A stretch of DNA of 38,418 bases. It comes from an uncultured Pirellulaceae bacterium (GTDB lineage Bacteria; Planctomycetota; Planctomycetia; Pirellulales; Pirellulaceae). The stretch is from the NCBI GenBank assembly GCA_938010615.1, contig CALLUY010000188.1:1-38418 (forward strand). The letters run 5' to 3'. Below, in pieces: positions 16,644 through 24,089 of the stretch. The position numbers were made by a program, and so were the translations under genes. The notes beneath the pieces were generated by a model. The model saw only the letters and a list, made by a program, of their open reading frames with translations. It did not search any database and was not told the origin of the DNA. Each line of letters begins with the position of its first letter. Position 1 is the stretch's first letter.

Positions 16644-16682
16644 ACCGAAAACCGCTAACCGAAAACCGCTAACCGAAAACCA
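16644..16682. repeat. 14-base tandem repeat directly upstream of the aldehyde dehydrogenase start
   Basis: The unit ACCGAAAACCGCTA occurs at 16644-16657 and 16658-16671, with a partial third copy at 16672-16682. The ATG at 16688 follows 5 bases later. No Shine-Dalgarno is present, so the repeat forms the whole proximal leader. Confidence 0.75.
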
Positions 16683-16687
16683 AAACC

Positions 16688-18127
16688 ATGCTCGAAATTC
16701 CAGTCGTCCGATGGGGCAAGCCTTACGAATCGCTTGAAACAACCGAAGTAACCCACTTCAACACCAACGAACCGATCGCAAAAGTTCACTCCGCCAACGG
16801 CGGCTTGGTGACACGCGACATGCGAACCGCTCAAAAGGCTCGCGACACGTTGCGCCAATTCAGCTGCAAACAACTGATCGACATGGTCGCCAAAGCAGCT
16901 GACTATTTCGAAAATGAAGAATTGCCGATGGGCAACGGAACGCAAACCGCTGACGACTTTGTGCATCAGCAATCTGCGTCCACCGGTTTGCCTCAGCACA
17001 TGTGTCGCAGCAACATGAAGAAGAACTCCTTCGTGATGCGGAACATGACGGAGATCCTTGACTGCCTCACGCGCGGCTTGGATTTGGAAATCTTCAGCCG
17101 CGGATACGGCATGGAGAAACGGGGCGTCGTCGTCAGCTTTCAAGCTCAGACGCCGGTGCTTGGTGCGGTTCTGCCATCGAACTCACCCGGCGTTCACACG
17201 CTATGGATGCCCGCGATTCCGCTACAGATGGGTTTGGTGCTGAAGCCCGGTTCATCCGAGCCATGGACAGCGTATCGCGTTGCTTCTGCTTATGAAAAGG
17301 CCGGCATTCCGAAAGAGGTCGTATCGCTCTATCCGGGTGGACACGATGTTGGCGGTGCGCTGTTGACCGCATGCAGTCGCAGCATGATCTTCGGCAGCCA
17401 AAAAACGGTCGATCAATACGCAGGCAATCCCGGCGTCCAAGTTCACGGTCCGGGATTTTCAAAAATCTTCTTGGGCGATGACTGCGTTGACGACTGGGAG
17501 CAGTATCTCGACATGATGGTCGAGAGCGTTTACATCAACGGCGGTCGAAGCTGCATCAACTGCAGTGCGATCTACGCGTCGCGTCACACCGAAGAAATCG
17601 GCAAAGCCTTAGCTGAGAAGCTTGGTCCGATCGAAGCTCTGCCACCGGAGAACCCGGAAGCCGGACTCGCTGCGTTCACCGTTCCGGGAATGGGGCAGGC
17701 CGTTTGGGATATGGTTAAAGGCGACCTCGCAAAAGACGGCGTCACCGACTGCACCGCTGATTACGGCGACCGAGTTGTTGAGCTTGAAAAAGCGTCCTAC
17801 ATTCGCCCAGTGATCGCTCGTGCAGCAAGCCCTGAGTGCGAGATCGCATCCAAGGAGTTCATGTTTCCGTTCGCAACTGTGGTCGAATGCCCGCAGGAGA
17901 AGATGATCAAGGCGGCTGGCCCAACATTGGTGGGATCCGCGATCACCAATGACATGAAGTTCATCGATCAGCTCACCGACGCGACGAACATTGACCGATT
18001 GAACATCGGACCGATTCCAACCAATCGACTGAACTGGTTGCAACCACACGAAGGCAACATCATCGATTTCCTTTTCCGGTCGCGAGCCTATCAAATGCCA
18101 GAAGAGAAAGTGGCAGAGCTGGTTTAA
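16688..18127 (+). CDS. Aldehyde dehydrogenase superfamily, probable acyl-CoA reductase (LuxC-like)
   Basis: The 479-residue protein has the ALDH fold: LGAVLPSNSPGVHTLWMPAI, LVLKPGSSEPWTAYR (cofactor-binding strand) and the catalytic Cys in NGGRSCINCSA. At the place where hydrolytic ALDHs carry the general base in an ELGG motif, this one reads VHGPGFSK, so the Glu appears to be replaced by His (alignment by eye). Loss of that Glu is expected for CoA-acylating or acyl-CoA-reducing members such as LuxC, whose length (about 480) also fits. It would reduce the acyl-CoA or acyl-thioester made by the upstream ligase to aldehyde, using NAD(P)H. The stop codon overlaps the next start (TAATG), implying coupled translation with the alcohol dehydrogenase. 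Confidence 0.85.
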   Translation: MLEIPVVRWGKPYESLETTEVTHFNTNEPIAKVHSANGGLVTRDMRTAQKARDTLRQFSCKQLIDMVAKAADYFENEELPMGNGTQTADDFVHQQSASTGLPQHMCRSNMKKNSFVMRNMTEILDCLTRGLDLEIFSRGYGMEKRGVVVSFQAQTPVLGAVLPSNSPGVHTLWMPAIPLQMGLVLKPGSSEPWTAYRVASAYEKAGIPKEVVSLYPGGHDVGGALLTACSRSMIFGSQKTVDQYAGNPGVQVHGPGFSKIFLGDDCVDDWEQYLDMMVESVYINGGRSCINCSAIYASRHTEEIGKALAEKLGPIEALPPENPEAGLAAFTVPGMGQAVWDMVKGDLAKDGVTDCTADYGDRVVELEKASYIRPVIARAASPECEIASKEFMFPFATVVECPQEKMIKAAGPTLVGSAITNDMKFIDQLTDATNIDRLNIGPIPTNRLNWLQPHEGNIIDFLFRSRAYQMPEEKVAELV

Positions 18128-19278
18128 TGCAGCCATTCGACTTTGAACTAAAAACGCGCATCGTCTCCGGACCCGATTCGATTCTTCGCGTTGGCGAACT
18201 GGCATCTGAGCTCAGCGCGAAGCGAGCCCTGATCGTAACTGATCCGGGCATCATCGCTGCTGGGCATGTTGCGATTGCAGTCGCGGCACTCAACAAACAA
18301 AATATCGAAACCGCCGTCTTTGATGGAGCTCACGAAAACCCGACCACCGCAGACGTCGACGCAGGCCTAGTCGTCGCCAATGACTTCAAACCGGATCTGC
18401 TGATCGGGCTCGGCGGAGGAAGTTCGATGGACTGTGCCAAGGGGGTGAACTTCGTGTACTCTTGCGGCGGTTCGATGAAAGACTATTGGGGGGTTGGAAA
18501 AGCGACCAAGCCGATGTTGCCGATGATCGCCATCCCAACGACCGCGGGAACGGGAAGCGAATTGCAAAGCTTTGCTTTGATCTCCGACGCTGAGTCACAT
18601 GTAAAGATGGCCTGCGGGGACAAAAAAGCCAGCTGTCGAATCGCGATTCTCGATCCAAAACTTACCCTCACGCAACCCGAGTCCGTAACGGCGCTCACTG
18701 GAATCGATGCGATCTCACACGCCATCGAAACGTGGGTCACCAAGCGACGGAATCCAATCTCGCTAGTTTACTCCCGCGAGTCTTGGAAGCTTCTGTCGAC
18801 GAACTTCAACACGGTGCTACAGCAACCAGATGATCTCGAAGCCCGAGCCGCCATGCAGCTGGGTGCGGCCTACGCTGGTCTGGCGATTGAGAATTCGATG
18901 CTCGGCGCAAGCCACGCCCTGGCCAATCCGTTAACGGCAACCTACGACACGGCACACGGACAAGCCGTTGGGCTGATGCTGCCTCACGTCGTCCGGTTTA
19001 ATGGTGAAAAGTTCGATTCGTGGTATCGCGAACTTCTGCTGAGCACCGCTGGAAACAAGGGAATGCCGAACCCGGAAAGTGGAGCTCAAGGATTGGCAGA
19101 CTTTTTGACATCCCAAGTCAAAGATGCGAAACTGGAAACTCGTCTTGCGAACTGCGGCGTTGATAAAACGAAATTGCCTGAACTTGCCGACGGTGCCGCC
19201 AAACAGTGGACCGGAACTTTTAATCCGCGCGATGTCGATCGAGAAAGCTTGCTGTCGATCTACGAGTCCGCGTGGTAG
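18127..19278 (+). CDS. Iron-containing (group III) alcohol dehydrogenase
   Basis: Predicted NAD(P)-dependent aldehyde/alcohol interconversion in the cytoplasm. The 383-residue length is canonical. The dinucleotide-binding GLGGGSSMD spans residues 94-102, followed by PTTAGTGSE (137-145). All four metal ligands are at the usual places: Asp194 and His198 (GIDAISHAIE), His263 (GASHALANP) and His277 (DTAHGQAVGLMLPHV). It begins inside the stop codon of the aldehyde dehydrogenase gene, so it most likely reduces the aldehyde released by that enzyme. The reverse, oxidative direction is also possible. Fe(II) or Zn use cannot be decided from sequence. Confidence 0.93.
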   Translation: MQPFDFELKTRIVSGPDSILRVGELASELSAKRALIVTDPGIIAAGHVAIAVAALNKQNIETAVFDGAHENPTTADVDAGLVVANDFKPDLLIGLGGGSSMDCAKGVNFVYSCGGSMKDYWGVGKATKPMLPMIAIPTTAGTGSELQSFALISDAESHVKMACGDKKASCRIAILDPKLTLTQPESVTALTGIDAISHAIETWVTKRRNPISLVYSRESWKLLSTNFNTVLQQPDDLEARAAMQLGAAYAGLAIENSMLGASHALANPLTATYDTAHGQAVGLMLPHVVRFNGEKFDSWYRELLLSTAGNKGMPNPESGAQGLADFLTSQVKDAKLETRLANCGVDKTKLPELADGAAKQWTGTFNPRDVDRESLLSIYESAW

Positions 19279-19300
19279 TGCCATTATTCTGGAGACTTGA

Positions 19301-19855
19301 ATGAACCTTAAAAACTATCTTCTGTCATCGATCGCAATTTGTGTCTGCGCGGTCAGTTCAAATCTCTTTTTCGTTGGCCCAAACCAAGACGAATCGGAAT
19401 TCAGCAAACCGACCATCGACATCGGTTGCGTCGTCAGCGACATCGACGCGTCGGTCAAGTTTTACACGGAGGTCATTGGCTTCAAGGAGACTTCCGGCTT
19501 CAAAGTCGGCGCTGAATATGCAAACAAAGTCGGACTGACGGACAACAAACCGCTCGACGTTAAAGTCCTTACGCTTGGCAGCGGCGCAGGTGCGACACAA
19601 CTGAAACTGATGCAAGTTGAAGGCGAAAGCGCAAAAGCAGCCAACGAGCACATTCATTCAACGCTCGGCTTCAGCTACCTCACCGTCCACGTCGCCGATA
19701 CAGCAAAAGCATTGAAGCGACTGGAAGCCACCAATGTCGAAACCGTTGCCGAAAGCCCGTTGCCGATTGTTGGTGCCGAGCAAATGACGCTGACGATCAT
19801 TCGGGATCCCGACGGTAATCTGGTAGAATTGGTCGGTCCTTCAGTCAAGAAATAG
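19301..19855 (+). CDS. Secreted glyoxalase/VOC-family protein
   Basis: The 184-residue protein begins with a signal-like segment (MNLKNYLLSSIAICVCAVSS). It continues with a vicinal-oxygen-chelate domain: IDIGCVVSDIDASVKFYTEVIGF, FSYLTVHVADTAKALKRLEA and LTIIRDPDGNLVELVGPS. The final Glu of NLVELVG and the early His/Glu positions are typical metal ligands of VOC enzymes, although the first ligand is not obvious here. A good GGAGA site lies 5 bases before the ATG. It follows the alcohol dehydrogenase by 22 bases and is probably in the same transcript. Whether it is a lyase, dioxygenase or binding protein cannot be said. Confidence 0.85.
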   Translation: MNLKNYLLSSIAICVCAVSSNLFFVGPNQDESEFSKPTIDIGCVVSDIDASVKFYTEVIGFKETSGFKVGAEYANKVGLTDNKPLDVKVLTLGSGAGATQLKLMQVEGESAKAANEHIHSTLGFSYLTVHVADTAKALKRLEATNVETVAESPLPIVGAEQMTLTIIRDPDGNLVELVGPSVKK

Positions 19856-19861
19856 TTGCTC

Positions 19862-21031
19862 ATGCTCCGACGACTCAATTTTATCGTTGCGATTCTGGTG
19901 ATCTTCGCAGGTTCTCTGTTCCCTCAAGAAGCAGAAATTACGAAGCTGGAAAAAGTTGTCGACTGGCCGATGGAACGCGGCGGCGTCGATTCCACCGGTG
20001 CCTATGCAGATTCCATCGGCGACAAGTTCGACATCGAATGGGAATTCAAGTATCCAAAAGGAGCTTTTGAATCGAGTCCGATCATCGTTCAACAAGCCAA
20101 CAGCGCCACCGTTTACGTCGCTGGAATCGACGTCAACGTCAAAGGAAAACTTATCGCGATCGATTTGGCGACTGGCAAATCGAAATGGGAATTTGAAATC
20201 GACGAAGGCTTTGTTTCTTCTCCCGCCTATCATAACGGGCGGATCTACGTTGGCGACATGGCCGGGATGCTGTACTGCATCAATGATAGCGGAAAGGAAG
20301 TCTGGCGATACGAAACCAAAGGCGAAATTAGCTCGGGCGCCAACTTCTTTAAATCTGTCGTGCTGTTTGGATCACAGGACGCCACGCTTTATGCGATCGA
20401 TCTGGAATCCGGTGAGCTCAAGTGGTCTCACTCGGTCGATGATCAAATTCAATGCGGGGCGACCGTTGCAGGCGACCGATGCTTTCTGGCCGGATGCGAC
20501 TCAAAGCTGCACATCATTGGATTGGATCAAGGCGATGAGATTGATTCGCTTGAAATTGGATCACCAACGGGAACGACCGCCGCGACACTCGGCGATGCAG
20601 TGCTCTTTGGAACAGAGCAGGGCACATTCTTTTCGATCGATTACCGTGAGCCAAAAATAAACTGGAAATGGGAAGACTCTGCCGGACCAACTTCGATTCG
20701 GAGTTCTGCCGCGGTCACCGAATCCCATGTCGTCTTCGGTGCTCGCAACCGAAAAATCGTGGCGCTCAATCCGCAGGACGGAACGGAACTGTGGACAACG
20801 AAAGTGAAAGCCAAAGTTGATGGTTCTCCGATCATCGCCGGCAATCGAGTCCATGCGGGCTCAACGGACGGACGGCTGTATACCGTTGATCTTGCCGATG
20901 GCCGAGTGCTATGGCAAAAGCAATTCAATGGTTCTTTTCTTGGTTCGCCTGCAATTATCGGTGGGGCCAAACCCCGTCTGGTCGTGGCCACTGAACGCGG
21001 TACAGTCTACTGCCTGAAGCCTGTTAAGTAG
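19862..21031 (+). CDS. PQQ-repeat (BamB/quinoprotein-like) beta-propeller, exported
   Basis: The 389-residue protein opens with a signal peptide (MLRRLNFIVAILVIFAGSLF). It has at least six PQQ-like blades with the recurrent A-x-D-x-x-T-G-x-x-x-W pattern: AIDLATGKSKWEFEI, CINDSGKEVWRYETK, AIDLESGELKWSHSV, ALNPQDGTELWTTKV and TVDLADGRVLWQKQF. Such proteins are either PQQ-free scaffolds or dehydrogenases. I see no adjacent-Cys or Asp active-site motif of a true quinoprotein alcohol dehydrogenase, so a binding or scaffold role is more likely. ATG 19862 is preferred over an in-frame TTG 6 bases upstream. It follows the VOC gene by 6 bases. Confidence 0.87.
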   Translation: MLRRLNFIVAILVIFAGSLFPQEAEITKLEKVVDWPMERGGVDSTGAYADSIGDKFDIEWEFKYPKGAFESSPIIVQQANSATVYVAGIDVNVKGKLIAIDLATGKSKWEFEIDEGFVSSPAYHNGRIYVGDMAGMLYCINDSGKEVWRYETKGEISSGANFFKSVVLFGSQDATLYAIDLESGELKWSHSVDDQIQCGATVAGDRCFLAGCDSKLHIIGLDQGDEIDSLEIGSPTGTTAATLGDAVLFGTEQGTFFSIDYREPKINWKWEDSAGPTSIRSSAAVTESHVVFGARNRKIVALNPQDGTELWTTKVKAKVDGSPIIAGNRVHAGSTDGRLYTVDLADGRVLWQKQFNGSFLGSPAIIGGAKPRLVVATERGTVYCLKPVK

Positions 21032-21037
21032 CAGACA

Positions 21038-21092
21038 GTCGTCTTTCGCTCCGCGAAAGAACGCTCACTAATACACACTTTCGCGACAGACG
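21038..21092. repeat. Imperfect palindrome, repeat family F (copy 2)
   Basis: AGTCGTCTTTCGCTCCGCGA at the left and CTTTCGCGACAGACGAAAGC at the right form an imperfect inverted repeat related to 644-723. It lies between the propeller gene and the EamA transporter. Its right arm sits where the transporter ribosome-binding site should be. Confidence 0.6.
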
Positions 21093-21102
21093 AAAGCCAC
21101 TC

Positions 21103-22002
21103 ATGGAATTTGGAGAAATCGCAGCACTCATTGCGGCGCTGCTGTGGACTTTCTCCAGCATGCTTTGGGGACAGGTCAAAATATCTGCCTTCATGCTCAA
21201 CGCATGCAAGAACGTCATCGGATGCGTACTTATTTTGATGCACTTGATCTGCATCTACCTGGTTGTTGGATCACTTAGCTTCACCACGAATCCAGCGGAC
21301 TGGGGTTGGCTGGCGTTGAGCGGTCTGATCGGAATCGTCGTCGGCGACACGCTTTACTTTCGATGCCTTCAAATTCTCGGCCCCAGACGAGCACTTTTGA
21401 TCGCTTGTGCGAGTCCATTGTTTGCAACGATTCTTCAGTTTCTGTTTTTGAAACAAGGATTGGGCTGGATCGTTGTGTTTGGAATTTTGCTAACCGTACT
21501 GGGAGTCGGAACGGTGGTTTCCGATCGCCGCGCTGACGCCGAAGCCCCAGGGCTGTTGCCCGGATCATTTCGAACCGGAATCCTGTTGGGACTCTTCGGT
21601 GCGGTTTGCCAAGCCGTCGGTGGAATGTTTTCCACATTGGGAATGCGTGGTGAGTGTGGTGCGTTGGAGGCAACCATGATGCGGTTGTTGGTCGCCGGCA
21701 TTGCCACGGTTGTGATTATCCTTGCCCAACAGGAGACTCGACAGGGTTTGACAAAAACGTTCAAACTCAAGTATATGAAGTTCGTCATTCCTGCAACTGC
21801 GATCGGAACTTGGCTTGGCATTTGGTTCAGCCAACTGGCCTACAAGAACGCGGATCTAGCCGTCGCACAAACTTTAATGTCGACGTGTCCGCTGTTTGCG
21901 ATTCCGATTGTGTGGATCGTGTTCGGACACAAAGCAACTCGCCTTGCCATCATCGGAACGATCGTCGCGCTCGTTGGCGTGTGGATGACGGTGCAAAACT
22001 AG
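21103..22002 (+). CDS. EamA/DMT-family transporter
   Basis: The 299-residue membrane protein has about ten predicted transmembrane helices in two EamA halves. It starts EIAALIAALLWTFSSMLWG and has LSGLIGIVVGDTLYFRCLQILGPRRALLIACASPLFATI in the first half. The second half includes YKNADLAVAQTLMSTCPLFAIPIVWIVFGHKATRLAIIGT. Drug/metabolite transporters of this type export small metabolites or amino acids; the substrate is not predictable. It follows the acid-reduction cluster on the same strand, so export of a product is conceivable but unproven. The gene ends convergently with the acyltransferase gene. Confidence 0.92.
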   Translation: MEFGEIAALIAALLWTFSSMLWGQVKISAFMLNACKNVIGCVLILMHLICIYLVVGSLSFTTNPADWGWLALSGLIGIVVGDTLYFRCLQILGPRRALLIACASPLFATILQFLFLKQGLGWIVVFGILLTVLGVGTVVSDRRADAEAPGLLPGSFRTGILLGLFGAVCQAVGGMFSTLGMRGECGALEATMMRLLVAGIATVVIILAQQETRQGLTKTFKLKYMKFVIPATAIGTWLGIWFSQLAYKNADLAVAQTLMSTCPLFAIPIVWIVFGHKATRLAIIGTIVALVGVWMTVQN

Positions 22003-22003
22003 C

Positions 22004-22035
22004 CACCTAGTCGTGGACTTTTGGCTGTTTTTTTT
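22004..22035 (+). terminator. Weak candidate rho-independent terminator
   Basis: A short stem CCAC/GTGG (22004-22017) directly follows the transporter stop, and a run of eight T residues lies at 22028-22035. The stem is too short and too far from the T-run to be convincing. Confidence 0.25.
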
Positions 22036-22128
22036 ACCAGTCAATCCGAAAGCCGAAATATCAATGAGTTGTTTTCGAAAAGGCTCCTAGTGCAGCGTCA
22101 CTTCTCAAATATTGAATTGCTCGTCAAA

Positions 22129-22151
22129 GTAGCACGTCTCTCCGAGACGTG
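22129..22151. repeat. Short hairpin sharing the family B start
   Basis: GTAGCACGTCTCTCCGAGAC followed by GTG folds as CACGTCTC-TCC-GAGACGTG, an 8-bp stem. The opening GTAGCAC matches the family B repeats. It lies between two convergent genes and might mark or terminate transcripts. Confidence 0.5.
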
Positions 22152-22175
22152 GAACGTAATTGCCAACCCTAATGC

Positions 22176-23384
22176 TTAACTATTTCGTTGCACTAGACTC
22201 CACCCGACAGCCCTCGATCTACTCTCATTTATTTGTTCTTTGGTGTCCTGATCAGTCAAAGATTGCGATCGTCTGGGATACATACGATCTCGAAGAGCGA
22301 GCGCCGGGCCTTCAACCAGCCTGCCCATTAAAACTCCAACTAGGAATGAGCTGGCCAAATACAAACCTGAGAACACAAACCAGTTGTCGTTCAGTGGCGA
22401 TGGCAGAAACTTCACGAGGCTGGGAACCAACCAGTCTCGGACTGGTATGTGCCACAGATAGATCGAATAGGAGTAGGCTCCCAACGTCGAAATTGCCACG
22501 ACGGCCCTGTTTCCAGGAACACCACGATGCAGCAGGCCGATCAAAATCACACCGCTACCGACGTAAAACAACACAAAACCGTAAATCATAATCCAAGGTG
22601 TGACTCCCAATTTAAACAGGAAGGCGGGCACCAACATCAATATCCCTAATCCGATTAATGCACTTGCTCCGTCGCGAACCCACTTTGAGTGAACCAAGCC
22701 ATTTCTATGCCACGAATACGACAACAACACTCCGAACATAAGCGAGTCGATTCTCAAATGTGTCGGATAAAATTGCGTCCTGAACGCGGCATCAGGATTG
22801 AAGTAGTGGGTAAGAATACGAAATGCAATACAGCTGATTGCGATTGCAAAGAACAACACCGGAATGGCTCCCAATGGATCGGCTCCTGGCTTACGGCGAC
22901 GAACCAAAACCACAACGATCGCTGCCAGCAGCAAGTAGAAGTGTTCTTCGACAGCCAGCGACCACGTGTGCGCCCAGATGCCTTTAAAGTAGTTTTGCAC
23001 GAACAACAATTCACTACAGAGTTGCCCGATCTGAATTTCAAAGTTGGTTAGCCAACTGAAAACCAAAGTGACACCGATAAACGCCCAGAACGCAGGGTAA
23101 ATTTTGAATCCCCGGCGAATCAAAAAGCGTTTCATGTCGATCGATGAATACTTTTCGTACTCCCGAAAGAGCAAACCAGAAACCAGAAACCCACTGAGTA
23201 CGAAAAAGATGTCGACGCCGATCCAGCCTCCTTGATGCCACAACTCGGAAACGAAGGCAGCTAAAGCCGAAGTCTCCGGCGGACAGGTAGCCATATGGCT
23301 CCCCAGCACAAGAAAGACAGCGACGAACCGTAAAACGTCCAGCTCTAAAAGACGCTTCGGTGCAAGTTTCGTTGGGGATTCCAT
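22176..23384 (-). CDS. Acyltransferase 3 family (OafA/YrhL-like) membrane protein
   Basis: The 402-residue integral membrane protein has the acyltransferase-3 signature LLELDVLRFVAVFLVLGSHMA with the conserved Arg and His, then WIGVDIFFVLSGFLVSGLL and KRFLIRRGFKIYPAFW. The loop HTWSLAVEEHFYLLLAAIVV is also family-typical. About ten transmembrane helices are expected. These proteins O-acetylate or acylate cell-surface sugars, lipids or antibiotics. No polysaccharide genes neighbour it, so the acceptor is unknown. It stands alone between the EamA transporter (convergent) and infA. Confidence 0.92.
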   Translation of the reverse strand: MESPTKLAPKRLLELDVLRFVAVFLVLGSHMATCPPETSALAAFVSELWHQGGWIGVDIFFVLSGFLVSGLLFREYEKYSSIDMKRFLIRRGFKIYPAFWAFIGVTLVFSWLTNFEIQIGQLCSELLFVQNYFKGIWAHTWSLAVEEHFYLLLAAIVVVLVRRRKPGADPLGAIPVLFFAIAISCIAFRILTHYFNPDAAFRTQFYPTHLRIDSLMFGVLLSYSWHRNGLVHSKWVRDGASALIGLGILMLVPAFLFKLGVTPWIMIYGFVLFYVGSGVILIGLLHRGVPGNRAVVAISTLGAYSYSIYLWHIPVRDWLVPSLVKFLPSPLNDNWFVFSGLYLASSFLVGVLMGRLVEGPALALRDRMYPRRSQSLTDQDTKEQINESRSRAVGWSLVQRNS

Positions 23385-23697
23385 TTGGACGGCTTTGTGG
23401 TCACTTGGTTGAGGCAGATCAGCAACACGGAAATGTAGGTTGCCGTTAGAAGCACACCGAAGCCCTCTACAGTGACCGAGCCTAAGGGGCGACTTGTAAA
23501 GTCACTACAACCGGACTAACCGATGCCGCCACCATCTGTTCTGGCGCCCAACTCACATCGCAAAGGTATTGACGACCGGCAACGCGGACCAACCAACAAC
23601 TTGGCGCGACGTAGCTTTGCGGCTCCTCATAGCGCAGCAGCGAACCGCCGTGCATCGGTTGCAAAATGAAGAGAAAAGAGCGACTCAGAATGAGCTA
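23385..23697. other. Gap between infA and the acyltransferase gene
   Basis: This 313-base stretch holds one small open frame on the minus strand (23482-23655) and nothing else I can identify. There is no repeat-family copy, hairpin with T-tract or RNA gene. Confidence 0.4.
23482..23655 (-). CDS. Possible small protein downstream of infA, unknown
   Basis: The frame gives 57 residues starting MHGGSLLRYEEPQSYVAPS and containing CWLVRVAGRQYLCDVSWAPE. Composition looks protein-like, with alternating hydrophobic residues suggesting beta strands, but no Shine-Dalgarno or known motif supports it. It starts 42 bases after the infA stop on the same strand and could be cotranscribed. Confidence 0.3.
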   Translation of the reverse strand: MHGGSLLRYEEPQSYVAPSCWLVRVAGRQYLCDVSWAPEQMVAASVSPVVVTLQVAP

Positions 23698-23916
23698 TTA
23701 ACGCTCTCTGTAGACGATGCGACCTTTGGTCAAATCGTAGGGAGATAGTTCCACACGAACTTTGTCGCCGGGAACGATTCGGATAAAGTTTCTTCTAATT
23801 TTGCCTGCGACATGCGCAAGGACTTCGTCGCCGGTTTCCAGCTCGACCCGAAATCGGGTGTTGGCTAGAGCCTGCGTGACGGTGCCGTCAACTTCGTAAG
23901 ATTCTTCTTTTGGCAT
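23698..23916 (-). CDS. infA: Translation initiation factor IF-1
   Basis: The 72-residue length is exactly typical. It is a single S1/OB-fold domain: [62 protein letters not shown], with the conserved basic KIRRNFIRI and the terminal RIVYRER. It binds the 30S A-site during initiation. AAGGG lies 7 bases upstream of the ATG, one of the clearer Shine-Dalgarno sequences in the window. It is isolated here, not in a ribosomal-protein operon with rpmJ and rpsM as in many bacteria. Confidence 0.97.
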   Translation of the reverse strand: MPKEESYEVDGTVTQALANTRFRVELETGDEVLAHVAGKIRRNFIRIVPGDKVRVELSPYDLTKGRIVYRER

Positions 23917-24089
23917 GTATCCCTTTCAAAGGAGTAATGTGATGGACATAGAATATATTATTGACGCATTCCAAAAAGTCCAGTTCCATCGTAATTCTGG
24001 ATTCTGATGGCATTTGGGCCCCTTTTGAGCCAAAGCCCACTCTGAGACACTCTAGCAGCACGTTTCGCAACCTTCATTTTCGGTCCGGC

